In this document: one piece after another, positions 25,346 through 34,844 of the stretch
How positions within the stretch are numbered: position 1 is the stretch's first letter
How the letters are laid out: each line of letters opens with the position of its first letter
DNA from: an uncultured Paracoccaceae bacterium
GTDB lineage: Bacteria; Pseudomonadota; Alphaproteobacteria; Rhodobacterales; Rhodobacteraceae
Direction of reading: 5' to 3'
Length of the DNA stretch: 42,351 nucleotides
Assembly (NCBI GenBank): GCA_947311485.1
Contig: CAMZLM010000043.1
Location: forward strand, 1-42,351
Program-made: the position numbers and the translations under genes
Notes under the pieces: model-generated
Database searches by the model: none
The model's input: the letters and a program-made list of their open reading frames with translations, nothing else
What the model was told of the DNA's origin: nothing

Positions 25346-26442
25346 CCCTGTCGCTATATTTTGGCCGCCGCTTTTTGCAGGCGTTTGCGCGTGTAATGGC
25401 GGTTGTTTTGCTGTTGATCTTTGTGATTGAAACGCTGGAGAGCGTGCGCGGGTTGTCGAGTCTGGGGGTCACCTTTAGCCAAGCGCTGGTTCTTGCAGCG
25501 ACCAACACACCGACCTTTATTTTGCAAACCCTGCCGGTGGTGGTGATGCTGGCGGCGCTGGCCTTTTGTGTCGGGTTGGCGCGATCCAACGAATTTGTGG
25601 TGGCGCGTGCCGTTGGCATGTCGGCGTTGCGGGCAATGATGATTCCGGCGCTTTATGCGTTTTTGCTCGGTCTGGTGGCCATTATGCTGCTCAATCCGGT
25701 CGCCGCCACGCTTTCTGCCCGCTACACCGAATTGCGCGCGCAATACACCGGGGCCGACACGCGCACGGTTTCCTTTGGCGAGGACGGGTTTTGGCTGCGC
25801 CAGAAAGACCCCGCCGGTCACACCGTGATCCACGCCCAGAGCACCGACCGGCGCGGCAAGAGCCTGCGTCAGGCCACCGCCCTGAAATTTGATCGCGACG
25901 GCGCGCTTGAATCGCGACTGTTTTCGCGCACGGCCATCCTGAGCAATGGACAGTGGATTTTCACCAACGGTAAATTCTGGAGCATCCGCCGCGATATTCC
26001 CAATCCGGAAAACAGCTCAGAAACCTTTGAAATCCGGCGTTTCAAAACCGATATTACCCCGGCGCAAATCCTCGAAGGCTATCCCAAGCCCAAAACCGTG
26101 CCGATCTGGAAAATGCCCGAAATGATCGACATCATCGCCAAGGCCGGGTTTTCCGCCCTGCCGCATGTGATCCATTTCAATATGGAACTGGCGCGCCCGT
26201 TGATGCTGGTGGCCATGCTGATCCTCGGAGCCGCATTTACACTGCAAAACGAACGCTTGGGGAATCTGGGGGTTTCCGTGTTTCTTGCTCTAATTTGTGG
26301 TTTTTCCCTCTACTTCCTACAAAATCTTGCTATGACTCTGGGAGAGGCGGGAGAGATTCCCGTCTTTGCTGCAGCTTGGGCACCTCCCATATCCGGGATA
26401 TTGATTGCCTTGGGAATATTCCTCAAGTTCGAGGACGGGTAA
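25342..26442 (+). CDS. lptG: LPS export ABC transporter permease LptG
   Basis: A 366-residue second permease of the Lpt exporter. It has the same layout as LptF: N-terminal helices (RFLQAFARVMAVVLLLIFVIE and following), a central periplasmic domain (about 130-265) and three C-terminal helices with PLMLVAMLILGAAFTLQN. GGAGG precedes the ATG, which overlaps the lptF stop by four bases; the longer upstream frame lies within lptF. lptD starts 6 nt later, so both transporter permeases and the outer-membrane translocon are encoded together. Confidence 0.93.
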   Translation: MTLSLYFGRRFLQAFARVMAVVLLLIFVIETLESVRGLSSLGVTFSQALVLAATNTPTFILQTLPVVVMLAALAFCVGLARSNEFVVARAVGMSALRAMMIPALYAFLLGLVAIMLLNPVAATLSARYTELRAQYTGADTRTVSFGEDGFWLRQKDPAGHTVIHAQSTDRRGKSLRQATALKFDRDGALESRLFSRTAILSNGQWIFTNGKFWSIRRDIPNPENSSETFEIRRFKTDITPAQILEGYPKPKTVPIWKMPEMIDIIAKAGFSALPHVIHFNMELARPLMLVAMLILGAAFTLQNERLGNLGVSVFLALICGFSLYFLQNLAMTLGEAGEIPVFAAAWAPPISGILIALGIFLKFEDG

Positions 26443-26448
26443 GTACAC

Positions 26449-28593
26449 ATGAACCGATTGGCATCTGTTTGGCTGGTTGTATTGGCGCTGCTTTTTGGGG
26501 GGGCGCAATACGATGTTGTGCATGCAGCAACACTCAAGGACCCGCGCATTTCCCTGATTGCCGATCAGGTTTCATTTGATCCCGTAACCAAGGTTCTGGT
26601 TGCCCGCGGCAACGTGCGTATTTTTCGTGGCCAAGAGGTTCTGGCCACCGATGCCCTTAGCTATGATCAGGTCAACGGTCGCATAACCGTACCGGGGGCG
26701 TTAACCATTGTGGACGGCGACACGCTGACCACACGGGCGAAATCGGCGGTGCTGGATTCGGATTTACGCAACGGGTTAATCCGTGGGGCCGAGGTGCTGA
26801 TTGCCCAGCAACTGCAAATCGTTGCAGAGGAATTCCACCGCACCGACGGGCGTTTCAAGGTGCTGACCAAAACCGTCGCCAGTTCCTGTACCGTTTGCAA
26901 TAAAAACCCGATCCCGTTTTGGCAGATCCGCGCTCGTCGGGTTATCCATGATGAACGGGAACGCCGGATCTACTTTGAAAACGCCACCATACAATTCCTT
27001 GGCGTGCCGGTTTTTTATGCCCCGACCCTGCGCGTGCCGGACCCGACCGTGGATCGCGCCACCGGTTTTCTGGTCCCGCGACTGGTAAATTCCACGGCTT
27101 TGGGATTTGGCATGGAAGTCCCCTATTACGTCACCCTTGGCGATCATGCCGATGTCACCTTTACCCCGCATTTTTACACCCGGGGGTCCATTCTGATCGA
27201 CACCCTGTATCGCCAACGCTTCAAACGCGGCTGGCTTGAGGCCGACCTGAATTTCACCGCCGAAGATAGCCTGATCCCCCGCAGCCTGCGCAGTTCCTTT
27301 AGCGCCAAAGGCCGGTTTCAGCTGCCTAATGATATCTATCTGGATTTCGGGATCGAGGCCGCTTCGGACAATGAATTCCGCTCCGATTACCGGATCGGGG
27401 ATTACGAACAGGACCGATTGACATCCTTTGCCACCCTGCGCCGGACCCGCAAAAACAGCTATGCCGCCCTGTCCGCCTTTACCATCCAGAGCCTGCGCGC
27501 CAACGAGATCGACCAAAATATCCCGCTGGTCTTTCCCGAATTCTTTGGCCGCCGCACCTGGAACGAGGGGCTGTTTGGTGGCAAATTCGGCCTGACCGCC
27601 CAGACCGTGACCCTGTTGCGCCCGGGGGGAAGCCGGTTTTTTCGGGCGGGGCTGAATGTCGACTGGCAAAAGGAATGGACCCTGAAAAACGGGCTCAAGG
27701 TGACGGCCTTTGGCGAATTGGCCAATAACCTGTATGCGACCGACAATTATCCCGGCTTGGGGCAAACCAATATCAGTGAAACCACCCCGACCCTGTCACT
27801 GGATTTTCGCCTGCCCTTGTCACGCCAGATCAATCAGGTCACGCATGTGATTGAACCCCGCCTGCAACTGGTTTGGTCGCCCAAAGACGCGCGAACCAAT
27901 CCGAACGAGGACAGCGTGCAGGTGGAATTCGAGGAAAACAACCTGTTTTCCCACAACCGTTTTCCCGGCTTTGACAACAGCGAACGCGGTCTGCGGGCCA
28001 ATATCGGGCTGTCCTATACACGGTATGACCCGACGGGGTGGAACCTCGGGGTGACTGTGGGACAAGTGGTGCGTCTGGATGATCTGGGACAGTTCAGTTC
28101 CGGCACGGGGCTGGATGGCACCAATTCGGATTTTGTCAGCACCTTTACCCTGTCCTATCTGAATAAATTCGAACTCACCAACCGCATGTTGTTTGACAAC
28201 CATTTCAACCTGTCCAAAAACGAGGCCCAGATCGCCCTGAATTTCAACAAGCTCACCACCTATGGCACCTATGTCTGGCTGGAAAAAGACGTGGTCGCCG
28301 GTGCCAGCGACCCCCGCCACGAAGCCAGCCTTGCCGCGACATACCGGCACGACGATTATTGGACCTATTCTGCGGAATGGCGGCATAATTTCGTTACCAA
28401 CCAGCCCACAAGCGGGGCTTTCGGGGTAAAATATGAAAACGAATGCGTGGCAGTGAACCTTTCCCTCTCGCTTCAATATGAAGGCTCTGGTATCATTCGA
28501 CCAACCAAAGAAATCGGCCTGACCGTTGAAATGGCGGGATTGGGCAACAAGAAACGGAACAAGCGGTACGCAAAACGTTGCGCCGCCCTTTGA
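26449..28593 (+). CDS. lptD: LPS assembly outer-membrane protein LptD
   Basis: A 714-residue outer-membrane translocon that inserts lipopolysaccharide into the outer leaflet with LptE. The first 25 residues are a signal peptide ending VVHA-A. The OstA/LptA-like periplasmic domain (about 35-135) has ISLIADQVSFDPVTKVLVARGNVRIF, and the C-terminal beta-barrel domain starts near FFYAP-like VPVFYAPTLRVPDP and continues with alternating aromatic strands. A SCTVCNK motif (Cys pair at about residue 148) and a later ENECVAVNLSLS cysteine could form disulfides. Length and domain order fit alphaproteobacterial LptD. It lies between lptG (6 nt) and surA (18 nt). Confidence 0.93.
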   Translation: MNRLASVWLVVLALLFGGAQYDVVHAATLKDPRISLIADQVSFDPVTKVLVARGNVRIFRGQEVLATDALSYDQVNGRITVPGALTIVDGDTLTTRAKSAVLDSDLRNGLIRGAEVLIAQQLQIVAEEFHRTDGRFKVLTKTVASSCTVCNKNPIPFWQIRARRVIHDERERRIYFENATIQFLGVPVFYAPTLRVPDPTVDRATGFLVPRLVNSTALGFGMEVPYYVTLGDHADVTFTPHFYTRGSILIDTLYRQRFKRGWLEADLNFTAEDSLIPRSLRSSFSAKGRFQLPNDIYLDFGIEAASDNEFRSDYRIGDYEQDRLTSFATLRRTRKNSYAALSAFTIQSLRANEIDQNIPLVFPEFFGRRTWNEGLFGGKFGLTAQTVTLLRPGGSRFFRAGLNVDWQKEWTLKNGLKVTAFGELANNLYATDNYPGLGQTNISETTPTLSLDFRLPLSRQINQVTHVIEPRLQLVWSPKDARTNPNEDSVQVEFEENNLFSHNRFPGFDNSERGLRANIGLSYTRYDPTGWNLGVTVGQVVRLDDLGQFSSGTGLDGTNSDFVSTFTLSYLNKFELTNRMLFDNHFNLSKNEAQIALNFNKLTTYGTYVWLEKDVVAGASDPRHEASLAATYRHDDYWTYSAEWRHNFVTNQPTSGAFGVKYENECVAVNLSLSLQYEGSGIIRPTKEIGLTVEMAGLGNKKRNKRYAKRCAAL

Positions 28594-28611
28594 ATAGATG
28601 AGTAGAAGCGT

Positions 28612-29817
28612 ATGAAATTATTGATTTTACCCTTGGTTGCCGCCTTGGCAATTTCAGGCACGGTTCAGGCCCGCAGCGCCAATCCCTATGCTGTTGCCGT
28701 TCAGATCAATGACCGGGTGATCACCAATTACGAAATCAAGCAACGCAAATTGCTGCTCAAGGCGTTTGGATCCTCCGGTGATCTGGAAAAAATGGCGCTG
28801 GAACAGCTGATTGACGACCGGCTGCGATTGCAGGCCGCTGCCGAATTGGGCATTACAGTCGACGACGAGGCCCTTGCCGCCGGTATTGACGAATTTGCGG
28901 CGCGGGGCAAAATTACCGGCAAACAGCTTTTGCAATACATTCAGTCACGCGGGGCCGCCCCCGAGAGCATGCGTGATTTTGTCCGTGCCGGTCTGCTCTG
29001 GCGCGAGGTCGTGGGCGCGCGTTTTGGCCGCAAGGCCCGCATTTCCGAGGAAGAGCTGGATACCACGTTGAATTTGGCAACGGCCAAGAAACAGGAATCT
29101 GTGTTGATTTCCGAAATTCAGCTCCCCCTGCGCGAAGCCGGCAACGAGGCCACGCTGGAATTGGTCAAAAACCTGTCCCGAAATATCAAAACCGAGGCCG
29201 CCTTCTCTGCTGCTGCACGGCGATATTCCCGCGCGCCATCGCGTGGACGCGGGGGCCGGTTGAACTGGGTACCGGTTGCCGCCCTGCCGCCGGCGCTTGC
29301 GGGGCAATTGCTGGCGTTGGGACCGGGCGAAGTCACCGCGCCTGTGACCCTGTCCAAAACTGTTGGCATCTTTCAGTTGCGCGGCCTGCGCGAAGAAAAG
29401 TCCAAGGAGCCCGCCTTGCCGGTTTCCGTCAGCTACACACAGGTGCCGATCCCGACAGCCAGGGGCCGCGCCGTTGACTTGGCCAATACATTGATTTCCG
29501 ATGTGGACACCTGCGCCGATCTACGGGCAAAATCCGAACGCTTTGGCGAAAATGCCTATTCCGACAACACCGTACTCACCAGCGAACTTCCTGCGCAAAT
29601 CGCGCTGGCGGTGGCCAATCTGGACCGGCACGAGGCCAGCTATGTTGTGACCGGACCGGAGTCCGTTTCCGTGGTTATGGTCTGTGACCGCCTGCGTGAT
29701 CTGCCAGAAGCGACGCGTGAAAACCTGCGTGGCGCGTTGTTCAACCGCCGCCTGACAGGGTTTGGCGATGGCTACCTGCAGGAATTGCGGGCAGATGCGG
29801 AAATCATCTACAAATGA
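28612..29817 (+). CDS. surA: Periplasmic SurA-type peptidyl-prolyl isomerase/chaperone
   Basis: A 401-residue protein that chaperones outer-membrane proteins, LptD being a classical client. A signal peptide (about 1-21, ending VQA-R) is followed by the SurA N-terminal domain (VAVQINDRVITNYEIKQRK) and helices through about residue 160. One parvulin domain (about 165-265) has SRAPSRGRGGRLNWVPVAALPP and GEVTAPVTLSKTVGIFQL. The C-terminal region shows no clear second parvulin domain, whereas E. coli SurA has two. Its stop overlaps the pdxA start by ATGA. The lptD-surA-pdxA-rsmA order matches the classical E. coli arrangement. Confidence 0.9.
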   Translation: MKLLILPLVAALAISGTVQARSANPYAVAVQINDRVITNYEIKQRKLLLKAFGSSGDLEKMALEQLIDDRLRLQAAAELGITVDDEALAAGIDEFAARGKITGKQLLQYIQSRGAAPESMRDFVRAGLLWREVVGARFGRKARISEEELDTTLNLATAKKQESVLISEIQLPLREAGNEATLELVKNLSRNIKTEAAFSAAARRYSRAPSRGRGGRLNWVPVAALPPALAGQLLALGPGEVTAPVTLSKTVGIFQLRGLREEKSKEPALPVSVSYTQVPIPTARGRAVDLANTLISDVDTCADLRAKSERFGENAYSDNTVLTSELPAQIALAVANLDRHEASYVVTGPESVSVVMVCDRLRDLPEATRENLRGALFNRRLTGFGDGYLQELRADAEIIYK

Positions 29818-30797
29818 GCCGTCCCATCGCGCTCACCTGCGGCGACCCCGCCGGTGTTGGCCCCGAAATCTCGCTCAAGGCCTGGGCCGCGCTCAAGCAT
29901 GAATTGACGTTCTTTGTGATCGGGGATGTCCGCCATTTTCCGGCGGGCGCGGCGTTGGTGCCGATTGAAACACCGGATCAGGCCGCCGCCGTAATGGCGC
30001 AGGGACTGCCGATTTTGCCGCATGAATTTGCCGCCGATGCCCCCGCCGGTCAGGTCAACCATGCCAATGCCCAAGGTGTGATAGACGTAATCGCCCGCGC
30101 TGTGGATTTGGTCCAGAGCGGCCTTGCCAGCGCGGTTTGCACCAACCCGATCAATAAACAAGTGCTCAAGGAAGGCGCGGATTTCCCGCACCCCGGTCAT
30201 ACCGAATTTCTGGCGGAACTGGGCGGGGTGACGCGTTCCGTGATGATGTTGATGGCACCGGAATTGCGCGTGGTGCCGGTAACAATCCACATCCCGATAC
30301 AGGATGTGCCAACCGCGCTCACGCCGGATTTGCTGCGCGATACGATCCTCACCACCCATGCCGCGTTGATCCGCGATTTCGGCCTGAATGCACCACGTAT
30401 CGCGGTTGCCGGGCTTAACCCGCACGCCGGCGAAGGCGGCACCATGGGGACCGAAGAAGGCCGCATGATCGCGCCCTTGCTGGATGAACTGCGTGGGCAG
30501 GGCCTGTCGATCACGGGTCCCCTGCCCGCCGATACCATGTTCCACCCCAAGGCACGCGATACCTATGATGTGGCGATTTGCATGTATCACGATCAGGCGT
30601 TGATCCCGATTAAAACCGTGAATTTTGCCGCCGGTGTCAACGTTACGCTGGGCCTGCCGTTTATACGCACATCGCCCGATCACGGCACCGCTTTTGACAT
30701 TGCCGGCACCGGTGTTGCCGAACCGACCTCCCTGATCCAAGCCCTGCGCGCCGCCCGCGATATGGCCAACCAAAGAGCCGCCCATGACAACGCTTGA
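29814..30797 (+). CDS. pdxA: 4-hydroxythreonine-4-phosphate dehydrogenase
   Basis: A 327-residue PdxA, which oxidises 4-phosphohydroxy-L-threonine in the DXP-dependent pyridoxal-phosphate pathway. It starts with [17 protein letters not shown], has the substrate segment [27 protein letters not shown], the metal-binding [14 protein letters not shown] and [12 protein letters not shown] (histidines), and [14 protein letters not shown]. It overlaps surA by four bases and rsmA by 14 bases, so the three are tightly coupled. PLP is the cofactor of HemA and the aspartate aminotransferase encoded elsewhere in the window. Confidence 0.96.
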   Translation: MSRPIALTCGDPAGVGPEISLKAWAALKHELTFFVIGDVRHFPAGAALVPIETPDQAAAVMAQGLPILPHEFAADAPAGQVNHANAQGVIDVIARAVDLVQSGLASAVCTNPINKQVLKEGADFPHPGHTEFLAELGGVTRSVMMLMAPELRVVPVTIHIPIQDVPTALTPDLLRDTILTTHAALIRDFGLNAPRIAVAGLNPHAGEGGTMGTEEGRMIAPLLDELRGQGLSITGPLPADTMFHPKARDTYDVAICMYHDQALIPIKTVNFAAGVNVTLGLPFIRTSPDHGTAFDIAGTGVAEPTSLIQALRAARDMANQRAAHDNA

Positions 30798-31632
30798 TGG
30801 CCTGCCCCCCCTGCGTGAGGTGATCAACACCCATGATCTGCGTGCGAAAAAATCGCTCGGCCAGAATTTTTTGCTCGACCTGAACCTGACCGGTAAAATC
30901 GCCCGTCAGGCCGGGGATCTGTCGGCTTGTGATGTGCTGGAAATCGGCCCCGGCCCCGGTGGGTTGACCCGCGCGTTGCTGATGGAGGGCGCACGCAAGG
31001 TTGTGGCCATCGAACAGGATCCCCGTTGCCTGCCCGCTCTGGCAGAGGTATCGGAACACCACAACGGCCGCCTGCAGGTGTTGCAAGGCGACGCGCTGGC
31101 GATCAATCCGCTTGACCACCTGCAACAACCGGTCCGCATCGTGGCCAATCTGCCTTATAACGTCGGCACGGAATTGCTCACCCGTTGGCTTTCGCCACCG
31201 GACTGGCCACCGTTTTGGCAGAGCCTGACCTTGATGTTCCAAAAAGAAGTTGCCCAACGGATCGTCGCCAAACCCCGCACCAAAGCCTATGGCCGGCTGT
31301 CGATCCTGTGCCAATGGTTGACCACACCGCGCATTGTGATGGAAATTCCACCGGCGGCCTTTACCCCGCCGCCCAAGGTTACCTCGGCTGTGGTGCATCT
31401 GGAACGGCGCGAAACACCGGCCTTTGCAGCGGATGCCAAAATCCTGAACCATGTTGTGGCCAAGGCGTTTGGCCAGCGGCGCAAAATGCTGCGCGCCAGC
31501 CTGAAATCACTGCATCCGGACATAGAAGATTGTTTGCGGGTGGCGGATATCAAACCCACCCAGCGGGCCGAAGAAATCCCGCTCGAGAATTTCTGCATGC
31601 TGGCCCGCGCATTGGAAAACGCCAAAATATAA
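30784..31632 (+). CDS. rsmA: 16S rRNA dimethyladenosine transferase (KsgA)
   Basis: A 282-residue SAM-dependent enzyme that dimethylates two adjacent adenosines of helix 45 in 16S rRNA. The family motifs are [11 protein letters not shown] at the N-terminus, [14 protein letters not shown] (SAM binding), and [11 protein letters not shown] (catalytic NLPY), with the C-terminal domain [17 protein letters not shown] and [13 protein letters not shown]. It starts within pdxA (14-nt overlap) and ends the lpt-surA operon. Convergent with the DUF4167 gene 115 nt away; an 8-bp repeat CACCAAAA/TTTTGGTG (31656-31699, 28-nt loop) is the only terminator-like element between them and is weak. Confidence 0.96.
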   Translation: MTTLDGLPPLREVINTHDLRAKKSLGQNFLLDLNLTGKIARQAGDLSACDVLEIGPGPGGLTRALLMEGARKVVAIEQDPRCLPALAEVSEHHNGRLQVLQGDALAINPLDHLQQPVRIVANLPYNVGTELLTRWLSPPDWPPFWQSLTLMFQKEVAQRIVAKPRTKAYGRLSILCQWLTTPRIVMEIPPAAFTPPPKVTSAVVHLERRETPAFAADAKILNHVVAKAFGQRRKMLRASLKSLHPDIEDCLRVADIKPTQRAEEIPLENFCMLARALENAKI

Positions 31633-31747
31633 AGCATCCCGCCTTAAACCGGAAACACCAAAACCTTGCCGCGCCTTTGACGCTCTCAGGCTTTTGGTGA
31701 TATACGGCCTCAAGTTAAAGATGAGAATCTCTAGCGTTTTCCATTTT

Positions 31748-32368
31748 TTACTCTGCCGCGTTTTCCGGCGAAGGCGTAACAGGCGCAGGTTCGGCCTCTT
31801 GTGCCGCCGGTTTCGGTGCCGGCTTGCGTCGCGCACGCGGTTTGTCCGATTTTGGCTTGGCCGGGCGGCTCTCCGGTGTTTGCACCAGATTGCTGGCGTC
31901 CTCTTGTCCGGGGAACAGATCCGCCGTTCCCATTACCGGAATTTCCGGCTGATCGTCTGCCGGTGCAGGGGCCGGTTGCTGGTTTTGCTTTTTCTCGGCT
32001 TGTGCGGCCTGCTGTGCCTGACGCTGCGCATCCTGCGCGGCGCGTTGTGCTTCTTGGGCGGCGCGCTGTGCCTCTTGGGCTTCGCGGCGTTCATTCATTT
32101 CACGCTGGGCTTTGTTTAATATCCGCGTGTAATGCTCTGCATGCTGCACAAAGTTTTCTGCCGCCACACGATCCCCTGACAGCTGTGCATCGCTGGCCAA
32201 AGACCGGTATTTATCAATGATCTGCTGAGGCGTGCCGCGCACTTTTCCCTCAGGCCCCGAACTATCAAAAACCCTGTTCATGACGTTTCCACCATGGTTC
32301 TGGTTATGATTATTATTCCGGTTACGGTTGTTTTTATTGCGTGAACGCGACTTGTTAGGTGATCTCAT
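31748..32368 (-). CDS. DUF4167 domain protein with heptad-repeat segment
   Basis: A 206-residue protein. The basic, asparagine-rich N-terminus (RSPNKSRSRNKNNRNRNNN) leads into the conserved DUF4167 block at about residues 30-85 (VFDSSGPEGKVRGTPQQI followed by YRSLASDAQLSGDRVAAENF and QHAEHYTRIL). Then come imperfect 7-residue repeats (EAQRAAQ, EAQRAAQ, DAQRQAQ) that should form a coiled coil, and a Pro/Ala/Glu/Lys-rich tail. DUF4167 proteins are restricted largely to Alphaproteobacteria and have no settled function; the basic start suggests nucleic-acid or ribosome binding (inference). It lies downstream of prfA-prmC on the same strand, the usual synteny, but with a 214-nt gap and its own promoter candidate. 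Confidence 0.85.
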   Translation of the reverse strand: MRSPNKSRSRNKNNRNRNNNHNQNHGGNVMNRVFDSSGPEGKVRGTPQQIIDKYRSLASDAQLSGDRVAAENFVQHAEHYTRILNKAQREMNERREAQEAQRAAQEAQRAAQDAQRQAQQAAQAEKKQNQQPAPAPADDQPEIPVMGTADLFPGQEDASNLVQTPESRPAKPKSDKPRARRKPAPKPAAQEAEPAPVTPSPENAAE

Positions 32369-32498
32369 ATGATCAAATTGCCTTGTGTGGTCTTAAGTTG
32401 ATTGTGTGCTGGCCCACATAGAGCCAAAATTTCCATCTGTTCCTTGGATGAGAGAGTATGAGAGCCGGAGGCTTCGATCATCTCTACGCCCCCCTTTT

Positions 32499-32527
32499 AC
32501 AGTATCCGCCGCCCCTATGACAAGCAA
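32499..32527 (-). promoter_or_regulatory. Predicted promoter for the DUF4167 gene
   Basis: On the minus strand TTGCTT (32522-32527) and TACTGT (32499-32504) are spaced by 17 nt. A start near 32492 would give a leader of about 124 nt before the DUF4167 ATG. The rest of the 32369-32582 gap shows no ORF, and I see no known RNA element in it. Confidence 0.4.
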
Positions 32528-32582
32528 AAACAAGTGAATTTTCGGTTACCAGCGCCAAAATCCGCCGGTTTTTGCCCCATTT

Positions 32583-33419
32583 TCAGCGTTTCACCCGAAT
32601 TATCCGGTCATGTCCATTCAAATCCTGAAAAACCTGTAAATCCCCAAAACCGGCAGCCGCAAAGATTGCTGTTACATCAAGGCCTTGATCGCGCCCGAAC
32701 TCAAATAGCGCCACACCGTTTCGGGCCAGAACCTGCAACAATCCCTTGGCCAAAACACGATAAGCCGCCAGCCCGTCACCGCCCGGCGTCAGCGCGATTT
32801 CCGGTTCCCATTTGGCAACCTCGGGGGCCAGACCGGCCATTTCGGATCGGGTAATATAGGGCGGGTTGGACACCACCAAATCAAATTTGCCGCCGATGTT
32901 GGAAAACCAGTCCGATTGCACGATTTCCCCGCGCGCTTGCAGCCCCAAAGCCTGCATATTCTGCCGCGCCACCGCGCAGGCCGCAGTGGACAGATCCGCC
33001 CCCAGCCCCGTGGCCTCCGGTATCTCTGCCAAAAGCGTCAGCAGAATACAGCCACTCCCGACCCCCAAATCCAGAATACGTTCAGGGACGGCCTCCTCCA
33101 ACGCCAGCGCAATCAGGGTTTCCGTTTCCGGCCGCGGGTCCAACACATCCCCCGTCACCTGAAATTCACGCCCCCAAAACAAGCGTTTCCCGATGATTTG
33201 CGCCACCGGTTGGCGGTTCAGGCGGGCCTGAACACAGGTTTGGAATTTTTCAACCGCATCAGGTGCCACAAGGTCCGGCAAAACCAATGTCAACCGGTCC
33301 GCCCCGATACCCAAAGCATGCGCCAAAAGAACCCGCGCATCCCGCGCGGCCCCGTCCCCCAAAACCGGCCGCAATTGCAAGACCGCGTCCCGCAACAACA
33401 TCACCCCGTTTTGGCTCAT
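32583..33419 (-). CDS. prmC: Release factor glutamine methyltransferase
   Basis: A 278-residue SAM-dependent methyltransferase (HemK) that methylates the GGQ glutamine of release factors 1 and 2. The N-terminal helical domain (to about 90) has [14 protein letters not shown], followed by [20 protein letters not shown], the SAM-binding [16 protein letters not shown] and the catalytic VSNPPYI. Its ATG overlaps the prfA stop by four bases, so the modifier is translated with its substrate. The glutamine target is present in the prfA product. Confidence 0.95.
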   Translation of the reverse strand: MSQNGVMLLRDAVLQLRPVLGDGAARDARVLLAHALGIGADRLTLVLPDLVAPDAVEKFQTCVQARLNRQPVAQIIGKRLFWGREFQVTGDVLDPRPETETLIALALEEAVPERILDLGVGSGCILLTLLAEIPEATGLGADLSTAACAVARQNMQALGLQARGEIVQSDWFSNIGGKFDLVVSNPPYITRSEMAGLAPEVAKWEPEIALTPGGDGLAAYRVLAKGLLQVLARNGVALFEFGRDQGLDVTAIFAAAGFGDLQVFQDLNGHDRIIRVKR

Positions 33420-34471
33420 GGATCCATATCGGACAGACGCGCGGCCTGATCATCGGCAATCAGCGCATCGATAATTTCATCCAGATCCCCCTGCATCACC
33501 TGATCCAGCTTGTACAAAGTCAGGTTAATCCGGTGATCTGTCAGCCGGCCTTGCGGGAAATTATAGGTACGGATGCGTTCGGAACGATCACCCGACCCCA
33601 CCTGCCCTTTGCGGCTGGCAGCGCGTTCATCATCCGCCTGTTGGCGTTTCATATCATACAGGCGCGACCGCAAAACCTGCATGGCAATTTCACGGTTGCG
33701 ATGCTGGGATTTCTCGGCGCTCACCACCATAATTCCGGTCGGTAAATGGGTAATCCGCACGGCGGAATCGGTGGTGTTCACATGTTGACCACCGGCCCCG
33801 GATGCCCGCATGGTATCAATCCGGATGTCGGTTACAGGGATGTCGATGTCCACTTCCTCGGCCTCTGGCAACACGGCCACCGTTGCCGCCGATGTATGCA
33901 CCCGCCCGCCGCTTTCGGTCACCGGCACACGCTGCACCCGATGCACGCCGCTTTCGAATTTCAACCGTGCGAAAACGCCCGCCCCTTTGACATTGCAAAC
34001 CGCCTCTTTCAAGCCACCAAGCTCGGTCGCATTTTCCTCGACCACCTCGAACTTCCAGCCCTGCCCCTCGCAATACCGTTGATACATGCGCAACAAATCA
34101 CCGGCGAAAAGCGCAGCCTCATCGCCACCGGTTCCGGCCCGAATTTCCAAAATGGCAGACCGCTCATCCGCTTCGTCCTTGGGCAGCAACGACAGCTGTA
34201 CCTCGTGTTCCAACCCGGGCAAGGCCGTGCGCAGCTCCAACAGCTCTTCGCTCGCCAGCTCCTTCATTTCCGGATCGTTCAGCATTTCCTCCGCATCGGC
34301 GGTATCCTGCAAAAGCTGTTGATATGCCACGACCTTTTCCACCACGGGACGCAGATCGGAATATTCTTTCGACAGGGCAGCAAAATCATCAACGCCCGAA
34401 ACATCGGACATTTTCGCTTCGAGATAGGCAAAACGTTGCTTGATTTGTTCAAGTTTATCAATAGGGATCAT
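33416..34471 (-). CDS. prfA: Peptide chain release factor 1
   Basis: A 351-residue RF1, which terminates translation at UAA and UAG. The N-terminal coiled-coil domain, domain 2, and the peptidyl-tRNA hydrolysis motif [18 protein letters not shown] are complete. The region corresponding to the PxT codon-recognition tripeptide lies in [15 protein letters not shown] (PVT), which identifies RF1 rather than RF2. No frameshift is present. It is divergent from the small secreted protein gene at 34548 and is co-translated with prmC. Confidence 0.97.
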   Translation of the reverse strand: MIPIDKLEQIKQRFAYLEAKMSDVSGVDDFAALSKEYSDLRPVVEKVVAYQQLLQDTADAEEMLNDPEMKELASEELLELRTALPGLEHEVQLSLLPKDEADERSAILEIRAGTGGDEAALFAGDLLRMYQRYCEGQGWKFEVVEENATELGGLKEAVCNVKGAGVFARLKFESGVHRVQRVPVTESGGRVHTSAATVAVLPEAEEVDIDIPVTDIRIDTMRASGAGGQHVNTTDSAVRITHLPTGIMVVSAEKSQHRNREIAMQVLRSRLYDMKRQQADDERAASRKGQVGSGDRSERIRTYNFPQGRLTDHRINLTLYKLDQVMQGDLDEIIDALIADDQAARLSDMDP

Positions 34472-34512
34472 ACCCTGAATTCGCCTGCCCGCCGGGCGGC
34501 GTCAAGCCCCAT

Positions 34513-34541
34513 TTGAAATTTTCCGGTTTTTCTGCTATTAT
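34513..34541 (+). promoter_or_regulatory. Near-consensus sigma-70 promoter implying a leaderless mRNA
   Basis: TTGAAA (34513-34518) and TATTAT (34536-34541) are separated by exactly 17 nt. The ATG of the secreted protein begins 7 nt after the last base of the -10 element, where transcription should start. No Shine-Dalgarno is present. Confidence 0.6.
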
Positions 34542-34547
34542 GTCGCC

Positions 34548-34844
34548 ATGAAAACAATACTGAACGCTTTGGGTATGGTATTTCTGTTGTCGTCCGGCAC
34601 TTTTGCAGGCGGCACAGATGCCCGCGATTGTTATTGCACCGACAAATCCGGTACACGCGTCGAATTAGGACAAACCATCTGTCTAAATGTGGATGGCCGT
34701 GCCTATATGGCGCGCTGTGAAATGTCTCTGAACGTGCCTATGTGGCGTGAAACCGGCAGTGATTGCCTGTCATCGCGCAACAATCTTCTGCCCCAAAGCC
34801 TTGATCCACGTGTCCACCCGCTTTTGGTTTACCCCAAGATCTGA
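34548..34844 (+). CDS. Small secreted cysteine-rich protein of unknown function
   Basis: A 98-residue protein with a clear signal peptide (about residues 1-20, ending TFA-G). The mature part has five cysteines in RDCYCTD, QTICLN, MARCEM and GSDCLSS, suggesting disulfide bonds in the periplasm. I do not recognise a named family, though the DCYCTDKSG...ELGQTICL...MWRE pattern looks like a conserved domain and I think similar proteins occur in roseobacters. The last 25 codons lie opposite the 3' end of the convergent DUF1499 gene. The start codon is set by the near-consensus promoter immediately upstream. Confidence 0.75.
   Translation: MKTILNALGMVFLLSSGTFAGGTDARDCYCTDKSGTRVELGQTICLNVDGRAYMARCEMSLNVPMWRETGSDCLSSRNNLLPQSLDPRVHPLLVYPKI

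Noticed and set aside
26413-26422. GGAATATTCC palindrome near the lptG/lptD junction
   Set aside because: A 10-bp palindrome inside the end of lptG; it is coding sequence and fits the codons, with no promoter evidence.
31656-31699. Terminator between rsmA and DUF4167
   Set aside because: CACCAAAA and TTTTGGTG pair, but over a 28-nt loop and without a T-run. Too weak to annotate as a terminator.
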